Assembly (NCBI GenBank): GCA_002441005.1
Contig: DJWO01000009.1
Span: 434,001 to 498,000, forward strand
Reading direction: 5' to 3'
Source of the DNA: Candidatus Aminicenantes bacterium UBA6228
GTDB lineage: Bacteria > Acidobacteriota > Aminicenantia > Aminicenantales > Saccharicenantaceae
Length of the DNA: 64,000 nucleotides
Shown here piece after piece: positions 1 through 7,234 of this stretch. The notes beneath the pieces are model-generated. The model saw nothing but the letters and a program-made list of their open reading frames with translations. It was not told where the DNA came from and ran no database searches. A program made the position numbers and the translations under genes. Within the stretch, counting starts at the first letter, position 1. Each line of letters opens with the position of its first letter.

Positions 1-533
1 TGGGAAATGATTTCAATTGGCAGGAGCAGCGGGGCCAGAAATGGGTTTCCGCCCGTAAAGTGCTTCAGATAGCCGAACAAACCTTGAGCTTTAATCCCCT
101 GCCAGTGATAATAAAGCCAGACAACCAGAGCGCAGCCCAGAGTCACATTCAATTTACTGGTTGGAGCCATAAAACCGGGAATTAAGCCAAGAAGATTAGC
201 AGTTAGAATAAAAAGTCCGACCGAAGCCACCAGAGGCAGGTATTTTCTGCCTTCTAAGCCCATCGTATCGTCAATCAGGCCTTCAAAGAAATCAATCAGG
301 CTCTCCAGAATAACCTGGGACCTGGTGGGAACAAGCTGCAATCGCCGGCCGAAAAGGCCCAGAAGGATAGATAGTAAAACAACTACTATAATACTCATGA
401 CCACATAGTCTGGTATCAAGTGGTAGGGATCTTTAACTTCCTGGCCGAAGACTCTGAGGACAGCTGCCACCACCGGGCCAAAAATCAGATTAAAGCCCTG
501 GACCAGGGGAAGAGAATGCTCTAAGCCTTCCAT
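1..533 (-). CDS. atpB: ATP synthase F0 subunit a, C-terminus cut by window edge
   Basis: About 177 codons are visible; the 3' end lies before base 1. Subunit a is the membrane stator of F0F1 ATP synthase and forms the proton half-channels beside the c-ring. The translation starts MEGLEHSLPLVQGFN, then shows a long hydrophobic helix, a family-typical segment (LESLIDFFEGLIDDTMG), the LLGLIPGF turn and a TSKLNVTLG stretch entering the next helices. The essential arginine of the later helix would lie outside the window. The ATG at 531-533 overlaps the end of the upstream atpI-like gene by 13 bases, as expected for translational coupling. The order atpZ-atpI-atpB is the usual head of an atp operon. 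Confidence 0.93.
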   Translation of the reverse strand, partial: MEGLEHSLPLVQGFNLIFGPVVAAVLRVFGQEVKDPYHLIPDYVVMSIIVVVLLSILLGLFGRRLQLVPTRSQVILESLIDFFEGLIDDTMGLEGRKYLPLVASVGLFILTANLLGLIPGFMAPTSKLNVTLGCALVVWLYYHWQGIKAQGLFGYLKHFTGGNPFLAPLLLPIEIIS

Positions 534-922
534 TGTTTTATATTCACCAGGTTTCTGATGGCTTCTATCAAGACGGCTACCACCAGTGAAGAAAAGCCGG
601 CAACGAAAGCAATAACCTTTCCTCTAAAGATAAAAATTATAGCCAAAAAGATCAGGCAAATCAATAAAAGGCGCAGGCTGAACAGGACCAGGGCCCTCTT
701 CACCAGGACAGTTCTCTTTCCGCCGAGATAACGGTTAACAAAAGATTTCAGGCTAATAAAGCCAACGGCGGCCAGGATGGCTCCCCCGGCCACCAGAACC
801 GCCGAGACGGGATCAAGGAATAACAGAACTAAAATCGAGGCCAGACAACCTATAGCTAGAGTCTCAACTGGAACTCTTTTTAAAGATTTTTCAAACTGAT
901 CGGGAGAGGTTATTTCTTCCAT
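521..922 (-). CDS. atpI: ATP synthase subunit I (AtpI-like) membrane protein
   Basis: A 133-residue protein with four predicted membrane helices (about 22-38, 42-60, 78-98 and 103-120) and short polar ends. AtpI-family proteins are accessory to F0 and are linked to c-ring assembly and Mg or Ca handling; they are poorly conserved, so position is the main support. It sits directly between an AtpZ-like gene and atpB, and its stop codon lies inside the atpB start region. The charged KRTVLVKRA segment between helices two and three is typical of the family. Size and topology match; the precise role is inferred from context. Confidence 0.75.
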   Translation of the reverse strand: MEEITSPDQFEKSLKRVPVETLAIGCLASILVLLFLDPVSAVLVAGGAILAAVGFISLKSFVNRYLGGKRTVLVKRALVLFSLRLLLICLIFLAIIFIFRGKVIAFVAGFSSLVVAVLIEAIRNLVNIKQWKA

Positions 923-937
923 CTGACACCTGATTTA

Positions 938-1183
938 CTAGTCCTCTTTTTTATTGAGGTCGTCCGCGGCTTCATTTTCCCTTAAATATTTTCTTATCCC
1001 GCGGAAAAGATTCAATAATCCTGATATTATACCGAAGACCAGCCAGATAAGCAGCAGATAAGGCTCGGTTTTAAACCAGCGGTCAAGTAAATAACCAATA
1101 GCCAGGCCGACAGCAATCGAGGAGGGCAAAATCAGGGCTAAAGAGGACACCGCTGCCATCTTCTTAAAATCAGGGCGAACCAA
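938..1183 (-). CDS. atpZ: AtpZ/ATPase gene 1-type F0F1 accessory protein
   Basis: An 81-residue protein with two membrane helices (about 10-33 and 41-60) joined by a short DRW-containing loop and followed by an acidic tail. This is the layout of AtpZ (ATPase_gene1 family), which in other bacteria partners AtpI in divalent cation transport or ATP synthase assembly. The start is a TTG at 1183 preceded by a strong purine-rich SD (GGAGGAGAGG, six bases away). It is the first gene of the minus-strand atp run, with 15 bases before the next gene. Confidence 0.72.
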   Translation of the reverse strand: MVRPDFKKMAAVSSLALILPSSIAVGLAIGYLLDRWFKTEPYLLLIWLVFGIISGLLNLFRGIRKYLRENEAADDLNKKED

Positions 1184-1204
1184 TGATTTCCTCTCCTCCA
1201 GATA

Positions 1205-1257
1205 AAGCTACCTTTTTCTTGCATTAATCACTATAATATACAATAATAAATCTTAAT
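1205..1257. promoter_or_regulatory. AT-rich divergent promoter region
   Basis: The gap between the divergent atpZ and TPR-protein genes is very AT-rich. On the plus strand a perfect TATAAT lies at 1232-1237. On the minus strand overlapping TATAGT and TATTAT hexamers occur in the same stretch. No good -35 box is visible for either direction, so exact promoter placement is uncertain. Confidence 0.35.
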
Positions 1258-1314
1258 TTGTTGTCTTATCAACAGAAAAAGGGTAAAAGTCAGTTCAGGC
1301 ATGGAGAAGAGAAG

Positions 1315-1752
1315 TTGATTGCTCGCAGGCAGAGGGGACCTGTTTTGTTCATCTTGATGAGCCTGTTTATTATTCTGCTGGCCGGGGGCAGCACCAAACT
1401 GGCTGCTCAGTCCACTTCGTCCGGGCATCAGCTGGTTACTGACCCTTTCTATCTCAAGGTTTTTGAAGAAGCCAGAGCCAACTTTAACCGTGGCGATTAT
1501 AAAAAGGCCTTTGAGAATTTTAAGATAGCTGCTTTCGGCTTGCTGGATGAGCCTGATCTTCTCGGCCAGGCCTATGTTTATCTGACTGTTTCTGCCTATC
1601 AATTAGGCCAGGCAGATCAGGTAGAACATTATCTTGATCAAATTTCGCGTCTCAAATTGTTTGGCCGGATTTCTGCTTCTACACTCCCTAAAGAGGTCAA
1701 GGACAAATTCAAGGAAATTTGTGACAGCTATAAAATTTTGACCAGCGGTTAA
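1315..1752 (+). CDS. Small secreted TPR-like protein
   Basis: A 145-residue protein from the TTG at 1315, chosen because GGAG stands ten bases upstream and a signal peptide follows directly (basic MIARRQRG, hydrophobic VLFILMSLFIILLAGG, likely cut near LAAQ). The mature part is helical, with a pattern of N-x-G-D-Y-x-x-A-x-x-x-F followed by a second helix pair with LGQA, matching one to two tetratricopeptide-like repeats (about residues 60-120). TPRs bind proteins, so a periplasmic scaffold role is possible. An in-frame TTG 57 bases upstream would add a polar leader and has no SD. No specific function is recognisable. Confidence 0.6.
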   Translation: MIARRQRGPVLFILMSLFIILLAGGSTKLAAQSTSSGHQLVTDPFYLKVFEEARANFNRGDYKKAFENFKIAAFGLLDEPDLLGQAYVYLTVSAYQLGQADQVEHYLDQISRLKLFGRISASTLPKEVKDKFKEICDSYKILTSG

Positions 1753-1762
1753 TCTTCCGGTC

Positions 1763-1781
1763 AGCCTTAGAGGCTTTTTTT
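1763..1781 (+). terminator. Rho-independent terminator
   Basis: A five-base-pair stem AGCCT/AGGCT with a TAG loop is followed by seven T residues, 10 bases after the TPR-protein stop. It sits at the junction with the convergent GH5 gene, whose stop codon overlaps the T-tract. Confidence 0.65.
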
Positions 1782-2944
1782 CATTTCAACTTTAGACCAA
1801 GAGCTGAAGCTAGATTTTTATCGGTTATTGCCCGGCCTTTTTCCCGGAAAACGAGGCCAAAGCTTCCATCAAATTCCCACATGGCCCAGCTGATCCGATA
1901 CTTGTCGAGAGCCAGCCGGACATCCCTGATCCAGGCCCGGCGAAATGGCGGCAGGCAATAGTCCCGGTAAGCTCCAAATTCGTTGCAGAAAAGCCTGACT
2001 CCGTATTTTTCTGCCCAGTCTACGGCTTTAAGAATTTCGGTTTCAATTTTCTGACCGTCCCAGCGCTCTTCCCCATAAGTCCGGAGATATTTCTTCAAAT
2101 TCTCATCTTCAACTAAGGAAATGGCTTTTTCTACCGCTGCCGGTGAAGAGGGGTAAGGAACCTGCCTGAGATCCTTTTCATAAGGTGCACCCCAGGTTGC
2201 CCCCTGGTGAGTAAAGAGATGAGGATCATAAAAATGAAAATTATACCAGACATTAGGGTCATCAACCGGCTGAAGGCTGAGCAACCCCGGTAGATTAGAC
2301 CACAGGGCGCCAGTCGCCAGCAGAGTGTGGTCAGGCATTTTTTCTCTTATGGCCTGCAATAGTTGTTTTTGAATTGGCGGCCATTTATATTCTTCAAACA
2401 GAAAAACCGGTTCATTCATCGGTTCAATCAACAGCCAGTCAGGATCGAAGATGGCCAGCTTCTCAGCCAGGTGCTGCCAGAAATTAATAAATTCAGCGGT
2501 GAATTTTTCGTCCTGGCCGAGAGGACCAGAATAATTGGAACCACCGGTTTTTTGAGAAATGCTGTGGAGATCAAAATTAACAGCCAGGCCGCTCTTCAGG
2601 ATAATTTTTATTCCGGAGAGTAGAAGTTCGAGGGCAGCCGGGTCAAGTCTGTCATCCCGGTCGGGAGCATAAATGTTGGCCATATCAACCGGCAGCCTCA
2701 CAAAAGTAAAGCCCAGTGTTTTAATCAGACTGAGATCACCGGCTGAATATCTTTTTGGGAGCGGCTGGAGTTCTCCCTGATTTAGCCAGAACCAGTAAGG
2801 CAAGTTTATGCCGCGGAGAAAATGACTGGACCTGACAGTTGATGTACGTATTTCATCTGATTTGAGCTGAGAGCCATTCAGGGTAATCACCAGGAGGAAG
2901 CTTAAGACCAGAAGGCTAAATATTTTTTTCAGTTTTGTTTTCAA
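1781..2944 (-). CDS. Secreted glycoside hydrolase family 5 (cellulase-like)
   Basis: A 387-residue GH5-type (beta/alpha)8 glycosidase acting on beta-linked polysaccharides outside the cytoplasm. From the TTG at 2944 (AAGGAG five bases upstream, one base after the previous stop) it has a signal peptide of about 27 residues. The acid/base glutamate is E178 in the motif EPMNEP and the nucleophile is E322 in CNEFG; both sit at the expected strand ends. The conserved RLP, HS and HFYDPH segments are also present. The frame stays open upstream into the neighbouring gene, but only this start gives an SD and a leader. Subfamily and substrate cannot be told. It is downstream of polysaccharide genes and may trim or degrade a glycan. 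Confidence 0.88.
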   Translation of the reverse strand: MKTKLKKIFSLLVLSFLLVITLNGSQLKSDEIRTSTVRSSHFLRGINLPYWFWLNQGELQPLPKRYSAGDLSLIKTLGFTFVRLPVDMANIYAPDRDDRLDPAALELLLSGIKIILKSGLAVNFDLHSISQKTGGSNYSGPLGQDEKFTAEFINFWQHLAEKLAIFDPDWLLIEPMNEPVFLFEEYKWPPIQKQLLQAIREKMPDHTLLATGALWSNLPGLLSLQPVDDPNVWYNFHFYDPHLFTHQGATWGAPYEKDLRQVPYPSSPAAVEKAISLVEDENLKKYLRTYGEERWDGQKIETEILKAVDWAEKYGVRLFCNEFGAYRDYCLPPFRRAWIRDVRLALDKYRISWAMWEFDGSFGLVFREKGRAITDKNLASALGLKLK

Positions 2945-2945
2945 T

Positions 2946-3530
2946 TTATCTCCTTTTTTGCCGGCTCCTGGTTTTTCCTGGTTTAAGGATAAACCGCCAT
3001 TTTTTTTGTGACCAGTAGGGGCCAGCGTAATCAATACCTATCCTGGGAGTTCTCTCCAGTTGGGTGGGTTTAAAGGTCTCCCCTCTATCCTCAACCCAGA
3101 TGATTTTAGAACTGGTTAAATCTTCCCCGTAAAAAGATTTATCCAGCTGTAAATAGCGGCAGAGCTTGCCCGGCCCTGAGGCCAGCTCTTTACTTTCGCC
3201 GGGAACTTGGAGAGCTCTGATTAAGACACATTCGGGCTTTCCGGCCTGGCCGGTGGTAATATTTAATTGCCAGTACATCCCGTAGACCAGATAGATATAG
3301 ATGTGACCGCCAGCCAGATATTCTACCCGGTTGCGGGGAGTCACCTTACCTCCGTAAGCATGCGAAGCCTTATCTTTTGGTCCGATATAGGCTTCGGTCT
3401 CAACGATTTTACCGGTTAGCTTTATTGAACCGGCTATTCTGACAATATATTTACCAAGCAGTTCGCGGGCTACTTTTAAGGTTGATTGCTCATAAAAGCT
3501 GCGGCCTAATCTTCTGATTTTCTGGCTCAT
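2946..3530 (-). CDS. mpg: DNA-3-methyladenine glycosylase (AAG/MPG family)
   Basis: Base-excision repair enzyme that removes alkylated purines. The 194-residue product from ATG 3530 begins just before the family core (GRSFYEQSTLKVARELLGK). It contains the ETEAY segment with the catalytic glutamate, the SHAYGGKVTPRN loop and the YIYLVYGMYWQLNI strand typical of the fold, then the GPGKLCR motif. A GTG start at 3614, with only a weak upstream AGG, would add 28 basic residues not usual for the family. The gene lies inside a surface-polysaccharide run and is probably a passenger. Its stop is one base from the GH5 start. Confidence 0.88.
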   Translation of the reverse strand: MSQKIRRLGRSFYEQSTLKVARELLGKYIVRIAGSIKLTGKIVETEAYIGPKDKASHAYGGKVTPRNRVEYLAGGHIYIYLVYGMYWQLNITTGQAGKPECVLIRALQVPGESKELASGPGKLCRYLQLDKSFYGEDLTSSKIIWVEDRGETFKPTQLERTPRIGIDYAGPYWSQKKWRFILKPGKTRSRQKRR

Positions 3531-3617
3531 CCTTTTTTTATCCTGCTTTAATATTATAGTTCTTAAAGCTTTTCTCCGTCCCGCCCCTTTCTGGTCTGAA
3601 AGCCGATCAATCACTGG

Positions 3618-4298
3618 TTAAAAACCTAACTCTTTAAGACGGGAGGCCAGTTCCTCCTTTTCGGCCTGCCCGCCTGGCCACTTTCTTTTAAAGCGATCAA
3701 GAAATCCAGGGTTGGCCGCCTCCTGACCTTTTATTACCTGTTGAATTTTCATTTTTTCTTGCTCAGAGAGAAGCAGCCATTGTTCGAAAAAAACGACCAG
3801 CGTACGGCTCAGCAGAAACTCATCATGAGGAGCCCGGTTGATGGCTTCCCAGCAGAGTTCACGCCCTTTGTCAGCATAAACCGGCAGGGGATAGTTCATC
3901 AAGAAATAGACCTTGCTTAGCTCCCAGAAAGCGGCATAATCAACCGGTCGTAAAAAGATGGCCCGTTTTAAAGCTTCTGAAGCCTGGCCGAGATAGGATT
4001 CACTTTTTTCAGGCTGCCCGAATTCAATTTCAGCCATGGCTCTTAGCAGCCGCAACCGGCCCAGCTCTAAATAAAACTCAGGCGAAGAATACCAGCTGAC
4101 TGCCCGCTGGAGTTTTCCCTGCAGTTTTTCAAAATCTCTTTCCAAACTGCGCATCTTCATTTTTTCGGATTGATAAAGGCTGAAGTGATAGTGACCCAGA
4201 TAAGAACAGACCGAGACAGCCAGACCAGCTAAGCAGACAATTAACAGGAAAATCTTTTTCCATCCAGGCCGGCTTTTAGCCAGATCAGTCACGTTCAT
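3618..4298 (-). CDS. Membrane-anchored TPR protein paired with O-antigen ligase
   Basis: A 226-residue protein with one N-terminal membrane helix (about 16-34) and a helical remainder carrying TPR-like pairs (for example around residues 73-115 and 120-150). Its start overlaps the preceding O-antigen ligase/polymerase gene by 14 bases, so the two are probably translated together. TPR partners are common beside Wzy_C proteins, where they may organise the polymerase complex; that role is inferred from position. No enzymatic motif is visible. Confidence 0.6.
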   Translation of the reverse strand: MNVTDLAKSRPGWKKIFLLIVCLAGLAVSVCSYLGHYHFSLYQSEKMKMRSLERDFEKLQGKLQRAVSWYSSPEFYLELGRLRLLRAMAEIEFGQPEKSESYLGQASEALKRAIFLRPVDYAAFWELSKVYFLMNYPLPVYADKGRELCWEAINRAPHDEFLLSRTLVVFFEQWLLLSEQEKMKIQQVIKGQEAANPGFLDRFKRKWPGGQAEKEELASRLKELGF

Positions 4299-5733
4299 GT
4301 CCTTTCAGATCTTCGTCATTAAAATCCCTCGGGCCAAACAGTGGAATCTTGAGGCTAAGAACAAAAAGAGATAGCCAGACGATAGCATTTCCGGGCATCC
4401 TGAGGCTGAAGTCGGTTAGGCTATGGAAAAAAAGAGCCATAACTCCCATCAGGGCGCCTAAGGACAGGCCGCGGGTTAGAGAATCACCGGTCTTAAAATA
4501 ACGTTTTATTCCCAGCCCAAATAATAAAAATCCGCTAAGAATTAAGGCCCCGCCCCCAACCAGGCCCGCCTCTCCGGCCATTTCCAGATAATCATTATGG
4601 GCATGATTAATAATGGCGTAAAAATCTTTCTCCAGATAGCGGTTGATGGCCTTAACATAAGTCCCCAGACCGGAGCCCAGCCAGGGATAATCTTTTATCA
4701 GGCCGAGGGTGTCTTTATAATAAAGCAGCCGGCTCTCATCAATCAGGCTCTGGCTGGTAAATCTTTCCAGGATGGGCTGGATACCAATCAAAATAACCGC
4801 AGCCAGAACGATGAAAACAACCAGATTAACCAGTCTTCTCTCTGTCTTTCTTCGGCCTGAAAGACTGGCTACGGACAGCAAAAGAACCATCAGGAAAAAA
4901 GTCAGGAGAAAAATGATGATGCCTGAGCGGCAACGGGAAAAGAACAGTCCGACCCCAATGATGAGTGGCGGCAGAATAAATAAAATTGATTTTTGCAATT
5001 TTTCCTGGCCGAACCAGGCCATTTTCTGTCTCAAGGACAGTCCCGGTGGTAATGAAAAGTAGTCGGCTCTGGCCAGAAAATAACCAAGGCTCAGTGGAAA
5101 TATCATTTCGAGAAAAGCTGAATAATGATCGCGATTAACAAAAGTGCCAAAAGCGCTGCCCGAATAATACCTGTTCACCCAGGTGAATATCCGGTGGCTG
5201 CCGCTAAAATGCTCCGATAGCCCGTAAAGAGATTGAAAAACACCAGCTCCGATTAGAACCAGGGTCAGGGCCCTGACCTTTTTTCTGGTATCAATCGCCC
5301 TGGACAGGAGAAAGGCAAAAAGCCCAAAAGCTAAATATTTTACCAGCTCAGATAGGCTTTCAGCTGGCGAAAGAGAAATGGTTTGCCACCTAAGCTTAGC
5401 CTGATCGACGAGGCCAGAGGTGACCAGCGTCTGTCGCCAGTCATAACCGGCGGGAGATATCTGTCTGACCACCGCTGCCGGGAGAGGAACAATCTGCAGT
5501 AGACCGGCTAAAAAAAATATGATGATCAACCACAGCGGGATCAAAGGAACAAGCTTTTTTTCTTCAGCTTGAGGGCTGCCATTTGGATTTTTCTTACTAC
5601 CGGTTACCAGGTAGAGGGAGAAAAGAATAAAAATACTGGCCTCAAAGCCGAAGATGGCCCACTCGATATTACCGCCAAACGGTAAAGGCAGGAGAAACAG
5701 CAAAAGACACAGGGCAACCAGCAGCCAGGTCAT
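4285..5733 (-). CDS. O-antigen ligase/polymerase (Wzy_C family)
   Basis: A 482-residue inner-membrane protein with roughly eleven hydrophobic helices. The large periplasmic loop ends in the family hallmark NHAHNDYLEMAGEAGLVG (about residues 377-394) and contains the conserved GSGLGTY motif slightly earlier. Wzy_C proteins transfer or polymerise undecaprenol-linked glycans on the periplasmic face. Ligase (WaaL) and polymerase (Wzy) cannot be separated by sequence alone; the neighbouring kinase, export protein and barrel favour an exopolysaccharide polymerase. It is followed by an overlapping TPR gene. Confidence 0.85.
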   Translation of the reverse strand: MTWLLVALCLLLFLLPLPFGGNIEWAIFGFEASIFILFSLYLVTGSKKNPNGSPQAEEKKLVPLIPLWLIIIFFLAGLLQIVPLPAAVVRQISPAGYDWRQTLVTSGLVDQAKLRWQTISLSPAESLSELVKYLAFGLFAFLLSRAIDTRKKVRALTLVLIGAGVFQSLYGLSEHFSGSHRIFTWVNRYYSGSAFGTFVNRDHYSAFLEMIFPLSLGYFLARADYFSLPPGLSLRQKMAWFGQEKLQKSILFILPPLIIGVGLFFSRCRSGIIIFLLTFFLMVLLLSVASLSGRRKTERRLVNLVVFIVLAAVILIGIQPILERFTSQSLIDESRLLYYKDTLGLIKDYPWLGSGLGTYVKAINRYLEKDFYAIINHAHNDYLEMAGEAGLVGGGALILSGFLLFGLGIKRYFKTGDSLTRGLSLGALMGVMALFFHSLTDFSLRMPGNAIVWLSLFVLSLKIPLFGPRDFNDEDLKGHERD

Positions 5734-5757
5734 GATTGTTTTATTATATAAAAGGCT

Positions 5758-5791
5758 GATAAAAATAAAAGCAGGATCTGAGAATCCTGCT
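5758..5791 (-). terminator. Rho-independent terminator of the 5854-6399 gene
   Basis: A perfect eight-base-pair stem (AGCAGGAT with ATCCTGCT, six-base loop, 5770-5791) is followed on the minus strand by the T-rich run TTTTATTTTTATC. It ends the short carboxypeptidase-regulatory-domain gene before the O-antigen ligase gene. Confidence 0.8.
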
Positions 5792-5853
5792 TCTATTATA
5801 CAAACCTTCCCCCTTCTTTAGGGGTCTAATTAGTTTTCAGCTTGAAAGTGGCT

Positions 5854-6399
5854 TTACTTCTTGGTTGGAGAAGCTTCTTCTTCACCTTCCAGCAATTTAA
5901 AAGTGCCGTAAAGAGCCAGAGTAGTGGCTACCATCAAAACAGCAATCCCGGCTGGGGTCCTGAAGAATGAAACTTTTTCTTTCTCAGGAGCTCTTTCCTC
6001 ACCCTGTCCGCTCAGCGCTTTAACCTCACCGGTTTTGAGGGCCAATGACAGCTTGCCCATTTCTCCGCCCTTGACCTTCAGCACATAGTCAAAATTATAA
6101 TCGCCAGTTGGAGCATTGATGCCGAGAAGGTATGTCCCTTCTTTAATCTGGCCAATTTTATAGGAACCGCTGTTATCGGTTGGGCCAGAAACATATTCCT
6201 CTCCACTGTTCAGATTGCGAATCTTGACCACTGCCTTTTCAACAGGAGTCTTCATATCACTCCCATAGATAAAGCCGACCAGAGAACCAGCTTGGGACGA
6301 GGCCTGAGCTAAAGATTCCAGTGGCAGCATGATCAGCATGAAGGAGAAGATAGTCAAGGCCAGTAAAGCCGGAGAACGAAAAATTTCTTTTCTAAGCAT
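5854..6399 (-). CDS. Secreted carboxypeptidase-regulatory-like domain protein with C-terminal membrane anchor
   Basis: A 181-residue protein with a signal peptide (residues 1-32, ending SLAQA). A beta-sandwich of the carboxypeptidase regulatory-like type follows (about 38-130, with the usual V-x-G-F-I-Y-G, D-N-S-G-S-Y and I-K-E-G-T-Y-L-L-G landmarks). After a charged linker there is one C-terminal helix (about 148-167) and an acidic, lysine-tipped tail. GGGAGG stands five bases before the ATG. It has its own promoter and terminator although it sits between EPS genes, so it is probably an independent and perhaps abundant envelope protein. Its partner or ligand is unknown. Confidence 0.65.
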   Translation of the reverse strand: MLRKEIFRSPALLALTIFSFMLIMLPLESLAQASSQAGSLVGFIYGSDMKTPVEKAVVKIRNLNSGEEYVSGPTDNSGSYKIGQIKEGTYLLGINAPTGDYNFDYVLKVKGGEMGKLSLALKTGEVKALSGQGEERAPEKEKVSFFRTPAGIAVLMVATTLALYGTFKLLEGEEEASPTKK

Positions 6400-6419
6400 G
6401 TTCGCCTCCCTTTAAAACT

Positions 6420-6448
6420 AATATAACAGCTATAATTTCAAAAATCAA
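6420..6448 (-). promoter_or_regulatory. Sigma70-type promoter for the 5854-6399 gene
   Basis: On the minus strand TTGATT (6443-6448) and TATATT (6420-6425) are separated by 17 bases, with transcription starting about 15 bases before the SD of the carboxypeptidase-domain gene. Confidence 0.6.
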
Positions 6449-6454
6449 GTACCT

Positions 6455-7231
6455 TTATTTTTTAAAAAAAATAAACTTTTTTCTGTCTTTATCTGGCCTG
6501 ACCGGAGAACCCCAGTCGGGAATGATTTCATTGTTAAGAATGGCCAGGGGAATATCATCGACCATGGCTTCGGCTTTTTCCCGGCCAACAAGAGCAGCTG
6601 CGGCTTTAACTGCCTGGCTCAAGACGGGTTTCCTCTTTTTTGAATCATGAGCGTCTGTAGCTATAAACTGAACCAGGTTATTTTTTAAAAATAATTCGGC
6701 TCTTTTATAGACTGCTGCACCAAATTGACCGGTCAGGCTCATGGCTGTTACCTGGGCCAAACAGCCGCGGCAGACCAGATCATACAAAAGTTCAGGCTGG
6801 CTACCGAAAACAGAATTCCTTTCCGGGTGGCTGATAACTGGCGTTAAGTCGGCCAGCATCATCCGGTAAAAAAGATCTTTAGTCCCAGTTGGTACCTGAT
6901 CAGCAGGGAATTCAACAAAAACATATTCGCTGCCATTCAGGCCAAGGTTTTCCCGCTTGATGTGTTTGATGATATCGGGACTAATAAAGACTTCAGCTCC
7001 ACGGTAGAAGCTTATTCTTTTTTCCTCTTTATATCTTTCAGAAAATTCCTCAAACTTTGACCGCAAAACGTCTGGATTGTTCCCATGCCGGGAAAAGCGC
7101 AAATAGTGAGGCGTAAGACAGATGGCTTCAGTTCCGTCTTCGACCGCCAGAGCAATCATCTGGTCAACTTCTTCCCAGGAATTAGGACCATCGTCCCAGT
7201 CAGGCAACAGATGACAGTGCAGATCGATCAC
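6455..7231 (-). CDS. CpsB/YwqE-type tyrosine-protein phosphatase (PHP fold)
   Basis: A 258-residue metal-dependent phosphatase of the CpsB/CapC family, which removes phosphate from the tyrosine-rich tail of capsule BY-kinases. The metal-binding N-terminus IDLHCHLLPDWDDGP is clear, as are later histidine-bearing segments (TPHY, ISHPERN, TDAHD). It starts with GTG at 7231, only three bases after the kinase stop, with AGGGG upstream. This gives a kinase/phosphatase pair in one transcript. The C-terminus is lysine-rich. The family usually has Mn-dependent activity; that is family knowledge and not read from this sequence. Confidence 0.88.
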   Translation of the reverse strand: MIDLHCHLLPDWDDGPNSWEEVDQMIALAVEDGTEAICLTPHYLRFSRHGNNPDVLRSKFEEFSERYKEEKRISFYRGAEVFISPDIIKHIKRENLGLNGSEYVFVEFPADQVPTGTKDLFYRMMLADLTPVISHPERNSVFGSQPELLYDLVCRGCLAQVTAMSLTGQFGAAVYKRAELFLKNNLVQFIATDAHDSKKRKPVLSQAVKAAAALVGREKAEAMVDDIPLAILNNEIIPDWGSPVRPDKDRKKFIFFKK

Positions 7232-7234
7232 GCT

